Source: Eutrophosalina sp902522775 (GTDB lineage: Bacteria; Bacteroidota; Bacteroidia; Flavobacteriales; Flavobacteriaceae). From it: a stretch of DNA of 64,000 bases. Positions 8,361 to 18,155 of the stretch are shown here, in pieces. Below the pieces are notes generated by a model. It was not told where the DNA came from, did no database searches, and was given only the letters and a program-made list of their open reading frames with translations. Numbering within the stretch: the first letter of the stretch is position 1; every line of letters starts with the position of its first letter. The translations under genes and the position numbers were made by a program. The DNA is taken from NCBI GenBank assembly GCA_902522775.1, contig CABYWQ010000001.1, positions 375,020 to 439,019 of the forward strand, written 5' to 3'.

Positions 8361-10599
8361 ATTTGATAACCTTTAGTTTTGCAAATTTTAGAAGAACTTT
8401 TTTTTCTCCCGAATTATTAAAACTAATTGTTGCTCTTGAATTTTCACCATCTTCCTCAATTTGCTTAACTTCTCCTTTGCCAAATCTTTCATGAAAAACT
8501 ATATCATTAATTTTAATGTTAATCTTAATATTCTGAGAAGATGATTTAAAAGATTTCAACTTTGATATATTCTTTCTTTTTTTAAAGTTTCTTAATCTTA
8601 ATAAAGTTTTATCAATATGAGAAGGTTGTTGTTGAATTAAAGAATTTTTATTCGTGTATTTATTGTCAACTTCTGAAAGAAATCTACTTGGTTCGCACTC
8701 AATTAGATTTCCCCATTTAAATCTTTGATTACAGTAACTTAATGTTAAAGTTTTTTCGGCTCTGGTCATTGCTACATAAAATAGTCTCCTCTCCTCTTCT
8801 ACTTCTTCTCTAGAATTAATACTCATTATTGATGGAAATAAATTCTCTTCCATCCCTAAAACATATACAATTGGAAATTCCAACCCTTTTGCCATGTGAA
8901 CTGTCATTAGAGAAACTTTTTCATTTGAGGCTTCTTTTTCAGTCTCTGAATATAGTGCAACATCCTCTAAATATTTTGAAAGTGACTTATCTGATTCAAA
9001 GAGTTCTTCTTGACCTTCTATAAAATCATTAATACCATTTACTAACTCTTCAATATTTTCAATTCTATTAAAAGATTCTAATGATCCTTCGTTTTTATAA
9101 AAATTTACAATTTGTATTTTATTAATTATGTGTGATACTGTTTCAAATGCATTCTTATTTTGAGAAAAAACTTTAAATGAAAGAATTTGGTTCATGAAAT
9201 TCTCTAACTTTTCTCTTGTCCCTTTGTTAATTTTAACTGAGGGATCATTAAGATTTGATATGGAATCAAAAAGTGAGATATTTTGTTTTTCGGAGATTAA
9301 TGTTAATTTATCTAAAGTAGTTTGCCCAATTCCCCTTGGTGGAAAATTTATGATTCTTCTCAAACTCTCTTCATCGTTAAGATTTTCAATTAATCTTAAA
9401 TAAGCTAAAATATCTTTTATCTCTTTTCTTTGGTAAAAAGACAATCCGCCAAAAACCTGATATTCAATATTAATTTTTCTCAAAGCATCCTCTACAGCTC
9501 TAGATTGAGCATTTGTCCTGTACAAAACTGCAAATGATGAATTATTGAGTAATTCATTATTTTTTCTCTCAAATATATCTGAAGCAACGTATCTGCCCTC
9601 ATCAGAATCTGATAATGATTTATTTATAATTATTTTTTCTCCATCATTATTTTGAGTCCATATAGTTTTATCCAACTTAAATTGATTATTTTGGATTAAT
9701 GAGTTTGCACATTGAACTATGTTATTAGATGACCTGTAGTTTTGCTCAAGTTTGTAAATTTTACAATCTGGATAGTGTTTTTTGAAATTTAGAATATTAT
9801 CAATATTAGCCCCTCTGAAACTATAAATACTCTGTGAATCATCTCCGACAACACAAAGATTTTGATGTCGATCTGAAAGAGCTTTTATAATTAGATACTG
9901 TGAATAGTTAGTGTCTTGATATTCATCAACTAATATATACCTGAACTTATCTTGATATTTAGAAAGAACTTCAGGAAATTTATTTAGTAATTCGTTTGTT
10001 TTAAGCAACAGATCATCAAAATCCATGACAGAGGATCTAAAACATCTTTCAACATATCTTTTATAAATAATTCCAAATTCTGCTCTTTTAGATATTTTAT
10101 CTACTTCAATTATCTCTGGATTATTAAAATATTTTTCAGATGTTATAAAATTATTTTTTAACGAAGAAATTCTATTTCTTATTTGTTTTGCTTTATAATG
10201 ATCTTTATTTAAGTTAAGTTCTTTAATAATATTTGAAACTAATCTTTCAGAATCATATGTGTCATATATTGTAAAATTTGTTGGATAACCTAATAAAGGC
10301 GCTTCAGATCTTAAAATTCTAGCAAAAACGGAATGGAATGTACCCATCCATATATTTCTTGCTTGTGAGTCTCCTACACTTTCTGAAATTCTTTTTTTCA
10401 TTTCAGTAGCTGCCTTGTTAGTAAATGTCAAGGCCAAAATATTAAACGGATCAATATTCTGATTAATTAAATGAACAATACGATAGGTCAGAACTCTTGT
10501 TTTTCCTGATCCAGCTCCAGCAATAACAATCAATGGGCCATTTTTATGAATTACAGGAAGTTTTTGTTGTTCGTTAAGTTTTTGAAGATATTCAGTCAA
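8359..10599 (-). CDS. UvrD/PcrA-type superfamily 1 DNA helicase
   Basis: The 746-residue protein carries the complete SF1A motif set: Walker A AGAGSGKT at residues 27-34, motif Ia FTNKAATEM, motif II VDEYQDTN, motif III GDDSQSIYSFRGA, motif V TVHMAKGLEFP and motif VI FYVAMTRAEKTL. The C-terminus has the Tudor-like segment of PcrA (VFHERFGKGEV) that contacts RNA polymerase. Family members unwind 3'-to-5' in nucleotide excision repair, mismatch repair and removal of recombination or transcription blocks. The start is TTG at 10597-10599, giving MTEYLQKLNEQQ, the position where homologues begin. It diverges from recG with 53 bases between. Confidence 0.92.
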   Translation of the reverse strand: MTEYLQKLNEQQKLPVIHKNGPLIVIAGAGSGKTRVLTYRIVHLINQNIDPFNILALTFTNKAATEMKKRISESVGDSQARNIWMGTFHSVFARILRSEAPLLGYPTNFTIYDTYDSERLVSNIIKELNLNKDHYKAKQIRNRISSLKNNFITSEKYFNNPEIIEVDKISKRAEFGIIYKRYVERCFRSSVMDFDDLLLKTNELLNKFPEVLSKYQDKFRYILVDEYQDTNYSQYLIIKALSDRHQNLCVVGDDSQSIYSFRGANIDNILNFKKHYPDCKIYKLEQNYRSSNNIVQCANSLIQNNQFKLDKTIWTQNNDGEKIIINKSLSDSDEGRYVASDIFERKNNELLNNSSFAVLYRTNAQSRAVEDALRKINIEYQVFGGLSFYQRKEIKDILAYLRLIENLNDEESLRRIINFPPRGIGQTTLDKLTLISEKQNISLFDSISNLNDPSVKINKGTREKLENFMNQILSFKVFSQNKNAFETVSHIINKIQIVNFYKNEGSLESFNRIENIEELVNGINDFIEGQEELFESDKSLSKYLEDVALYSETEKEASNEKVSLMTVHMAKGLEFPIVYVLGMEENLFPSIMSINSREEVEEERRLFYVAMTRAEKTLTLSYCNQRFKWGNLIECEPSRFLSEVDNKYTNKNSLIQQQPSHIDKTLLRLRNFKKRKNISKLKSFKSSSQNIKINIKINDIVFHERFGKGEVKQIEEDGENSRATISFNNSGEKKVLLKFAKLKVIK

Positions 10600-10600
10600 T

Positions 10601-10648
10601 TTAAAGTTTTAACTGTTATTAAACTTTAAAGTTAATAAATTAAATTTG
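10601..10648. promoter_or_regulatory. Divergent promoter region of uvrD-like gene and recG
   Basis: An inverted repeat, TTAAAGTTT at 10601-10609 and AAACTTTAA at 10621-10629, lies between the two divergent starts, and TAAATTTG at 10641-10648 fits the -7 consensus for recG, 4 bases before its GTG. The symmetry may simply reflect two facing -7-like elements; operator function is a guess. Confidence 0.35.
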
Positions 10649-10652
10649 AGAA

Positions 10653-12755
10653 GTGAACGCCAATAAATTAAATACTTCATTAGAGTTTGTTAAAGGAATA
10701 GGTAAAATTAGATCTAAATTAATTAGAGATGATTTAAAAATAAACACATGCCAACAAATGCTTTATAATTTTCCATTTAGATATATAGATCGATCTAAAT
10801 TTTTTAAAATTTCTGAAATTAAAAACGAAATGGTTCATGTTCAGATTAAAGGAGTATTTAAGGATTTACAACTTGTTAAATATTCGAATAAATATAGACT
10901 TGAAGGAAAACTTTTTGATGGACATAATTACATGATAATTAACTGGTTTAAAGGTCTAAGTTGGGTAGAAAAATCAATTGAACTTAATAAAGAGTATGTA
11001 TTGTTTGGAAGATTATCATGGTTTAACAATAAACCAAATATGGTTCATCCAGAATTTGAAAGAATGAATTCAATTGTAAAAAAAGGTTTTGTCAAGATAA
11101 AACCAGTTTATCATTCAACAGAGAAACTTATTAATCATGGAATAACAAATAATTTTTTTATAAAAATTATTAAAAATATTTTTTCATTTGTTGAAGATGA
11201 ATTAAATGAAAATCTAAATAAAGAAATTAATGAAAAATATAATTTTTATTCTACTAGAAAATCATTAATTAATATACATTTTCCTAAAGATTTTAAGCAT
11301 TTAGAAATAGCTAAGAAGAAAATAATTTTTGAAGAGTTTTTCTACAATCAACTAAGATTTAATCTAATTAAAATAAAAAGAAAAAGAATTAACCCTGGAT
11401 ATTACTTTCCTTCAATCAGCAATAAATTCAAGATCTTTTACGATAGTAAATTAAACTTTGATTTAACAAATTCTCAAAAAAAGGTCTTAAAGGAGATTCG
11501 TGAAGATTTTTCAAGTAAAAAACAAATGAATCGCCTTCTTCAAGGTGATGTTGGTTCAGGAAAGACAATTGTTGCTATTATGTCAGTTATAATCGCTGTT
11601 GAAAATAATTTTCAATCATGCATTGTTGCCCCAACTGAAATTTTAGCACAACAACATTTTTCATCTTTTATTAACTATTTAAGCGATATTAATATTAATG
11701 TTGAAATTTTAACTGGCTCAACAACAAAATTACAGAGAAACTTAATATTATCTGATTTAATTATTGGTAAAATAGATGTTTTAATTGGAACGCATGCCCT
11801 TTTTGAAGATGATGTTAGGTTTAAAAATCTTGGTTATGTGGTAATTGATGAACAACATAAGTTTGGTGTTAAGCAAAGAAGTAAAATGTGGAAAAAAAAT
11901 AATCCCCCTCCTCATGTTCTGATTATGACTGCAACTCCGATACCCAGAACATTGACAATGAGTATATATGGAGATCTTGATATATCAATAATAGACGAGA
12001 TGCCACCGGGAAGAAAGGATATTGTTACAGTTCACAGAAAGGATAGTAATAGGTTAAAAGTATTTGCTTTTTTAAAAGATCAAATTAAGTCTGGAAGACA
12101 AGTTTATATAGTATATCCCCTAATTGAAGAATCTAAAAAAATGGATTTAAAGTTTCTTGAGGATGGCTATCAAAGTTTATTAAGAGATTTTCCTAGAGAT
12201 AAATATCAAGTTGGAGTTTTACATGGAAAGATGAAAAACATTGATAAAGACTTCGAAATGAAAAGATTTATTATTGGTAAAACAAATATTTTAATTTCAA
12301 CAACAGTAATTGAAGTTGGTGTTAATGTTCCAAATGCTTCCGTTATGATTATTGAAAGTGCCGAAAGATTTGGACTATCTCAAATGCATCAACTTAGGGG
12401 AAGAGTTGGCAGAGGAAGTTATGAAAGTTATTGTATTCTGATGACTAAAGATAATTTAAGCAATGATGCACAAACTAGAATAAAAGCTATGACAGAGACT
12501 AACAATGGTTTTAAAATTTCTGAAATAGATTTAAAATTAAGAGGACCTGGTGATGTTTTAGGTACAAGACAGAGTGGTGATTTAGATTTTAAGCTTGGCG
12601 ATATAGTAAATGATGTTGATGTATTTAAGGAAGCCTTTTATGAAGTTAAAAAAGTATTATCAACCGACCCTGATTTAATAAACATATCTAATAACAATAT
12701 AAAATCATATTTGGTTAATAATTCAAATAATAAATCCTGGAATATAATTGGTTAA
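10653..12755 (+). CDS. recG: ATP-dependent DNA helicase RecG
   Basis: The 700-residue protein has the RecG layout: N-terminal wedge/OB domain (GIGKIRSKLI, then FPFRYIDRS), and SF2 helicase motifs with Walker A GDVGSGKT near residue 297, DEQH near residue 399, TATPIPRTL, and QLRGRVGRGSYESYC in motif VI. The C-terminal KLRGPGDVLGTRQSG is diagnostic of RecG. It reverses stalled forks and processes branched DNA. The start is GTG at 10653, four bases after a TAAATTTG promoter element, so the mRNA is probably leaderless. Length is normal. Confidence 0.95.
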   Translation: MNANKLNTSLEFVKGIGKIRSKLIRDDLKINTCQQMLYNFPFRYIDRSKFFKISEIKNEMVHVQIKGVFKDLQLVKYSNKYRLEGKLFDGHNYMIINWFKGLSWVEKSIELNKEYVLFGRLSWFNNKPNMVHPEFERMNSIVKKGFVKIKPVYHSTEKLINHGITNNFFIKIIKNIFSFVEDELNENLNKEINEKYNFYSTRKSLINIHFPKDFKHLEIAKKKIIFEEFFYNQLRFNLIKIKRKRINPGYYFPSISNKFKIFYDSKLNFDLTNSQKKVLKEIREDFSSKKQMNRLLQGDVGSGKTIVAIMSVIIAVENNFQSCIVAPTEILAQQHFSSFINYLSDININVEILTGSTTKLQRNLILSDLIIGKIDVLIGTHALFEDDVRFKNLGYVVIDEQHKFGVKQRSKMWKKNNPPPHVLIMTATPIPRTLTMSIYGDLDISIIDEMPPGRKDIVTVHRKDSNRLKVFAFLKDQIKSGRQVYIVYPLIEESKKMDLKFLEDGYQSLLRDFPRDKYQVGVLHGKMKNIDKDFEMKRFIIGKTNILISTTVIEVGVNVPNASVMIIESAERFGLSQMHQLRGRVGRGSYESYCILMTKDNLSNDAQTRIKAMTETNNGFKISEIDLKLRGPGDVLGTRQSGDLDFKLGDIVNDVDVFKEAFYEVKKVLSTDPDLINISNNNIKSYLVNNSNNKSWNIIG

Positions 12756-12771
12756 TTAATTATTGATAATA

Positions 12772-12779
12772 TATCTTTA
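12772..12779 (+). promoter_or_regulatory. Candidate -7 element for pheT
   Basis: TATCTTTA ends 5 bases before the pheT ATG and an ATTG lies about 21 bases upstream (12747-12750). It resembles TAnnTTTG and again predicts almost no 5' leader. Confidence 0.35.
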
Positions 12780-12784
12780 CTAAA

Positions 12785-15178
12785 ATGAAAATTTCTTTTA
12801 AATGGATTTCTGAAATTATAGATCAAAATCTAGATTTTGAAGAATGTGCTGAATTACTTACTGATATTGGATTAGAGGTTGAAAAGTCTTATGATTTTTC
12901 AAATATTAATACTGATCTTTCACAACTTTTAATTGGAAAGATTAAAGAATGTATTAAACACCCAAATGCAGATAGACTAAAATTAACAACAGTTGATGTT
13001 GGTGCCGCTGATGATCTTAAAATTGTTTGTGGCGCACCTAACGTGGATGTTGATCAAACAGTTGTTGTTGCACCTGTTGGAAGTACTTTAAAAACTCTAA
13101 AAGGTGATTCATTTAAGATAAAAAAAGCAAAAATAAGGGATATTGAAAGTCATGGAATGTTGTGTGCAGAAGATGAAATTGGTAAAGGTGAGTCTCATGA
13201 TGGAATCATAATATTAAATAAAGAAATTAAACCTGGAACCAAAGCCTCAAAAGTATATAAATCTTATAACGATAAAATACTAGAAATTGCTTTAACACCA
13301 AATAGAAGTGATGCAATTTCTCATTTTGGAGTTGCCAGAGATCTACGTGCTGCTCTTTGTTACCGAAATGAAAAACAATTTGAGCTGATTTCTCCCTCAG
13401 TATCAAATTTTAACAATACAATAATTTCTCCAAATTTTAATATTCAAATTTTAAACCCTAAAGATTGTAGTAGGTTTTGCGGGTTAATTATTGATAACAT
13501 AAAAGTAAAAGATTCACCTGAATTTATACAAAATAGATTAAAAGCCATTGGATTAAATCCAATAAATAATATAGTCGACATAACTAATTATGTTATGCAT
13601 GAAATTGGACAACCACTTCATGCATATGATAAAGCCAAAATCAAATCAAATACCATAAGTATAAAGAAAATTAATACTAAAAATAAATTTACTATTCTTG
13701 ATGGTAAAGAAATAGACCTAAATGAAGATGACCTAATGATTTGTGATGAAGATTCACCAATGTGTTTGGCTGGTGTTTACGGTGGTTTAAATTATTCTGT
13801 ATCTTCTGAAACAAAAACTATATTTCTTGAGAGTGCTTTTTTTAATCCTGTTTCAATAAGAAAATCTTCAAAAAGACATTCATTAAATACTGATTCGTCT
13901 TATAGATTTGAAAGAGGTGTTGACTTAGAAAATACTGAATTTGCTTTAAAACGTGCAGCGGCTTTAATTATTGAACATTGTGAGGGGAATATAGTAAGTG
14001 ATATTATGGACGAATTCCCTGGAAAAATTGATGAAAAAAATATTGTTTTAAATTTTGACAATGTCGATAGTTTAATTGGTTTTAAAATTGATCGATTAAA
14101 AATAAAATCCATTTTAAATTTATTAGATTTTAAAATAAATAATGTAACAGATATATCAGCAGGAATTACAATTCCAGCTTACAGGCATGATGTTGTAAGA
14201 GAATGTGATGTTATTGAAGAAATTTTAAGAATACATGGTTTTAATAATATTGAAATTGATAAAAAAATTAACATATCTATATCTTCTTTAGTCAATTTAA
14301 ATAATAAATTCGAAAATATAATTTCAAACTATTTATCATCCTTAGGTTTTAATGAAATAATGAATAATTCACTTGTTAGTGATAGTACAAATATTGGTAA
14401 AGAAAAAAAAGTAAGCCTTATGAATTCAATTAGTTTAGATATTTCATCTATGAGAAATTCATTACTTCCTGGAATGCTAAAATCTTTAGTTTATAATATA
14501 AATAGGAAGAATAAAAATTTAAAATTTTACGAATTTGGATCTATTTATGAAAAGCTAAATGATAATTACGTAGAAAAAAAGATGCTTGGATTAATTATTT
14601 CAGGAAACATCATTGATGAATCTTGGCATTCAAAAAATCAAAAAACTGATTTGTTTATATTAAAGAATATAGTAAATAATATATTTCAAAAATTTAAAAT
14701 CAAATTTAAAGAAAAATACTCTGATGATAAGATTTTTCTGGATTATGACAATTATCAATCTATAATTTCTGCAGTTGATAAATCTTTAATTTCATTGTAT
14801 CAAATCGAAGAAGAAAATGTATACTATGCCTTGATTGAGCTTGAAGGGCTTTTTAATCAAAATTCTAATGAGTTTTTCAAAGTGAAAAAATCTTCAAAAT
14901 TTCCCAGAGTTAGAAGAGATTTTTCATTTATTATTAATGAATCAATTGCCTACAATGATTTAAGAAAAGCAATAAATAAAACGAGTATATTGCTTAAAGA
15001 AGTTAAATTAATGGATGTTTATTATGGTAAACCACTTAAGGAAAATGAAAAATCATACTCACTTTCAATAACTTTAGAAAATGATAAAAAAACACTTGAG
15101 GACTCAGAAATAAATACTATATCAAAAAAAATAATTGATACAATATCAAAAAAATTTAATGGTGTTGTTAGAAGTTAA
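12785..15178 (+). CDS. pheT: Phenylalanine--tRNA ligase beta subunit
   Basis: The 797-residue protein has all PheT domains in order: N-terminal B1 with SFKWISEII, the EMAP/tRNA-binding OB fold (KIKECIKHPNADRLKLTTVDVG, shortened here to KHPNADRLKL as key motif), B3/B4 (GLNPINNIVDITNYVMHE region, key motif NIVDITNYV), B5 DNA-binding-like domain, catalytic-like core and a C-terminal anticodon-binding FDX-ACB domain (FPRVRRDFSFI). With the alpha subunit (pheS, not in this window) it charges tRNA-Phe. The stop codon overlaps that of the convergent ABC-F gene in the tetranucleotide TTAA (15175-15178). Confidence 0.95.
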   Translation: MKISFKWISEIIDQNLDFEECAELLTDIGLEVEKSYDFSNINTDLSQLLIGKIKECIKHPNADRLKLTTVDVGAADDLKIVCGAPNVDVDQTVVVAPVGSTLKTLKGDSFKIKKAKIRDIESHGMLCAEDEIGKGESHDGIIILNKEIKPGTKASKVYKSYNDKILEIALTPNRSDAISHFGVARDLRAALCYRNEKQFELISPSVSNFNNTIISPNFNIQILNPKDCSRFCGLIIDNIKVKDSPEFIQNRLKAIGLNPINNIVDITNYVMHEIGQPLHAYDKAKIKSNTISIKKINTKNKFTILDGKEIDLNEDDLMICDEDSPMCLAGVYGGLNYSVSSETKTIFLESAFFNPVSIRKSSKRHSLNTDSSYRFERGVDLENTEFALKRAAALIIEHCEGNIVSDIMDEFPGKIDEKNIVLNFDNVDSLIGFKIDRLKIKSILNLLDFKINNVTDISAGITIPAYRHDVVRECDVIEEILRIHGFNNIEIDKKINISISSLVNLNNKFENIISNYLSSLGFNEIMNNSLVSDSTNIGKEKKVSLMNSISLDISSMRNSLLPGMLKSLVYNINRKNKNLKFYEFGSIYEKLNDNYVEKKMLGLIISGNIIDESWHSKNQKTDLFILKNIVNNIFQKFKIKFKEKYSDDKIFLDYDNYQSIISAVDKSLISLYQIEEENVYYALIELEGLFNQNSNEFFKVKKSSKFPRVRRDFSFIINESIAYNDLRKAINKTSILLKEVKLMDVYYGKPLKENEKSYSLSITLENDKKTLEDSEINTISKKIIDTISKKFNGVVRS

Positions 15179-16783
15179 TATATTCCTTCTCTGAGTAATT
15201 TCATCTTATTGTCAGCTATATAATCTTCAAAAGACATTAGTTTGTCAATAAATCCGTTTTTTCCAATCTCAATTATTCTATTTCCAACTGAGTTTGCAAA
15301 TTCAAAATCATGAGTAGTTAAGATTATATTTCCTTTAAATCTTATTAATGAATTATTTAATGTTTGAATAGTTTCTAGATCAAGATGATTTGTAGGTTCG
15401 TCTAACATTAAAAAGTTTGATTTTTCCATCATCATTTTAGATAAAATACATCTGACTTTTTCACCTCCAGAAAGCACATTGCATGACTTCAATGCTTCCT
15501 CTCCACTAAAAATCATTTTTCCTAAAAAACCTCTAATAAAAACTTCTTCCCTTTCTTCATCGTTGTTTGACCATTGTCTAAGCCATTCTATTAAGTTAAT
15601 ATTTTTATTAAAATAAATATCATTGTTTAAAGGTAAATACGATTGACTAATGGTGCTACCCCAATCAAATGATCCTTTAAAATTATTATCATTACCATTA
15701 ATAATTTCATAAAATTTTGAAGTTATTTTAGAATCTTTTGAATATAAAACAACTTTGTTCCCTTTGTTGAGAGTAAAATCTAAAGGTTTATTTATTTCAT
15801 TAAATATAAGATTATTAACATTTAAAATTTGATCTCCACTTTCCCTTTCCATTTCAAATATAATTCCGGGGTATCTTCTAGATGAAGGTTTTATTTCTTC
15901 AATATTTAGCTTTTCGATCATTTTTTTTTCTTGATGTAGCCTGTTTCGATTTTGCAACATTGGCACTAAACCTAGCTATAAAATTTTCAAGTTCTTTCTT
16001 TTTCTCCTCAGCTTTTTTATTTTGTTGTGTTCTTTGTTTTAATGCAAGTTGACTTGACTCATACCAAAATGAATAATTTCCAGTATAATGCGTAATTTTA
16101 CCATAATCTATATCAGAGATATGGGTGCAAACAGTATCTAAAAAATGCCTATCGTGAGATACTACAATTACCGTATTCTCATAATTAATAAGGAAGTTTT
16201 CTAACCATTTAATAGTTTCAAAATCTAATTCGTTAGTTGGCTCGTCCATAATTAAAATATCTGGATTTCCAAATAATGATTGTGCAATTAATACTCTTAC
16301 TTTAGTTTTTCCATCAAGTTCAGACATTGTTATTGAATGCAAGCTTTCTCCTACTCCTAACTGAGATAACAATGAAGCAGCATCACTTTCTGCATTCCAT
16401 CCATCCATTTCTTCAAATTGATTTTGAAGTTCCCCAACTCTTACGCCATCACTGTCTGAGAAGTTGGTTTTGGCATATAGATCATCCATTTCTTTTTTTA
16501 CTTTATATAAAATTGTATTACCCATTAAAGTAGTTTGAAGAACATTATATTCATCAAATGCGTTATGGTTTTGTTCAAGAACAGACAATCTTTTACCTGG
16601 TTCGACAAATACATTCCCGGAGTTTGGGTTTAATTTTCCAGATAAAATTTTTAAAAAGGTTGATTTTCCTGAACCATTTGCTCCAATTATTCCATAACAA
16701 TTACCTTTTTTAAAAACAGTATTAACTTCGTCAAAAAGAATTCTTTTACCAAACTGAACTGAAAGATTTGATGTACTTATCAT
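15175..16783 (-). CDS. ABC-F family ATPase, reading frame broken at an A9 run
   Basis: Two adjacent frames together encode one ABC-F protein of about 535 residues. The first frame (16783 to 15899) holds ABC domain 1 with Walker A GANGSGKS at residues 34-41 and Walker B IMDEPTNELD, plus the linker; it ends in a non-native tail NDRKAKY. The second frame (usable from about 15920 to 15175) continues with MIEKLNIEEIKPSSRRYPG and ABC domain 2, with LSGGEK and MLDEPTNHLD; its own Walker A is degenerate (SKDSKITS), as I recall for flavobacterial members. ABC-F proteins act on the ribosome E site. The frames are joined at nine A residues (15921-15929); removing one A restores the protein. Sequencing error, slippage or true mutation cannot be separated here. 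Confidence 0.8.
15921..15929 (-). other. A9 homopolymer at the ABC-F frame break
   Basis: On the coding strand the sequence is AGA followed by A-rich codons and then ATGATCG. With nine A residues after the G the upstream frame ends 23 bases later; with eight the two halves read through as SRKKMIEKLN. The needed shift is +1 (or loss of one A in RNA or DNA), not the common -1 ribosomal shift. Confidence 0.85.
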
Positions 16784-16844
16784 AATTTCCGCAAAAGTAA
16801 TAAATTGATGTTAAGACACACATATTTATACTATTTTTATATTA

Positions 16845-18155
16845 ATGAGATTTAATGTTCTTTTTATAACTTTTCTTTTTATTTCTTGTAAAAGTGAAAA
16901 TCATCCTATTTTTTTTGGTGGAAAAATTTTAAATAAATCTGCCGATAAAATAATATTGAATAAAGATAATGACATGGTAAATGAATCTTCAATTGATGAA
17001 AATGGTTTTTTTTATATGAAATTAGATTCAATTAGTTCTGGTTTGTATAATTTCTTTTTACAACCTGAGTTTCAATATATTATTCTTGAAAAAAATGATA
17101 GTATATATATTAGATTAAATAGTCTTGATTTTGATGAATCTCTAGTTTTTATGGGTAAAGGGGCTTCAAAAAATAACTTTCTAATGGATGTTTTTTTGAA
17201 TTTTGAAAAAAATGAGGATATTTTAAATAAATCATTTAATGAATCATTTGAAGAATATCTAAAGGAAGTGGATTCATTTTTGGTAATTCAACAAAAGAAA
17301 TTTATTGAATTCAAATCAAAAGTAAAAATTTCTTCATTTGCTGAGAAGATGATAAATAATGCTTTATTATATCCATACATGGAAAAAATACAATCATTCA
17401 TTTTAAGAAAAAATATAAGTGAGAAATTATGGGATAACATAGATTATCATAATATCAGCTTTAACGATACTAGTCTTGCTTTTTTCAAACCTTATATTGA
17501 TTTTATTTACTTATATACTTTTAACATAACAAGAATTAATAATAAAGAAATTGATAAAATTGATTTTCAGATTGATAGATTAAACACTATTAATGAGTTG
17601 ATTTCTGATGATGAAATTAAATCTAAACTTTTCAGATTTTTAGCATTTGAAGTTCTTTTGAATAATAAAAATATCTATGAAAAATCTAAGTTTATAAATG
17701 AATTTATTAAAATATCAAATTTTGAAAGTATCAATAATGAAGTTGATGAACTATATAAAAATCAAAAAAGACTTAAACCTGGAAATATTTTTCCTCAAGT
17801 TTATTTTGCAAATCAGAATGGATCAATCTTAAACATTACAACAGAAAATAAAACTAAAAAAGTTCTGTTTTTTTGGTCTTATGACCAAAATTCTCATTTA
17901 AATGCAATTCATCAAAAGATATTTAAATTAAAATCTACATTTTTCAATCATAAATTTTATTCAATCAACATTAATAAATCACAATCAAAATGGCTTGATA
18001 ATATTATTTCTAGAGAAGTTATTAATGTTAGGAGTATAAATTTTGAAGAAATGAGTAAAAAATTAATAATTGATAATTTGAATAAAATATTTTTTCTCGA
18101 CGAAAAAAGTAAAATTCAAAAAATAGATTTGATCGATAATCTTATTTTAAATTAA
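16845..18155 (+). CDS. Lipoprotein with thioredoxin-like C-terminal domain lacking the CXXC motif
   Basis: The 436-residue protein begins with a lipoprotein signal (MRFNVLFITFLFISC, Cys15). Residues about 20-120 form a beta-rich domain like the DUF4369-type N-terminus of Bacteroidota thiol-disulfide proteins (GGKILNKSADKIIL, GLYNFFLQPEF). A helical middle follows, and residues about 315-436 have a thioredoxin/TlpA-like fold (LKPGNIFPQVYF, KKVLFFWSYDQNSH, FYSININ). Where the redox CXXC should be, the sequence reads SYDQNSH with no cysteine, so it cannot be a conventional oxidoreductase. Function is unknown; it may be a binding or structural protein in the periplasm. The stop overlaps that of the convergent transaldolase-family gene in TTAA. 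Confidence 0.6.
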   Translation: MRFNVLFITFLFISCKSENHPIFFGGKILNKSADKIILNKDNDMVNESSIDENGFFYMKLDSISSGLYNFFLQPEFQYIILEKNDSIYIRLNSLDFDESLVFMGKGASKNNFLMDVFLNFEKNEDILNKSFNESFEEYLKEVDSFLVIQQKKFIEFKSKVKISSFAEKMINNALLYPYMEKIQSFILRKNISEKLWDNIDYHNISFNDTSLAFFKPYIDFIYLYTFNITRINNKEIDKIDFQIDRLNTINELISDDEIKSKLFRFLAFEVLLNNKNIYEKSKFINEFIKISNFESINNEVDELYKNQKRLKPGNIFPQVYFANQNGSILNITTENKTKKVLFFWSYDQNSHLNAIHQKIFKLKSTFFNHKFYSININKSQSKWLDNIISREVINVRSINFEEMSKKLIIDNLNKIFFLDEKSKIQKIDLIDNLILN

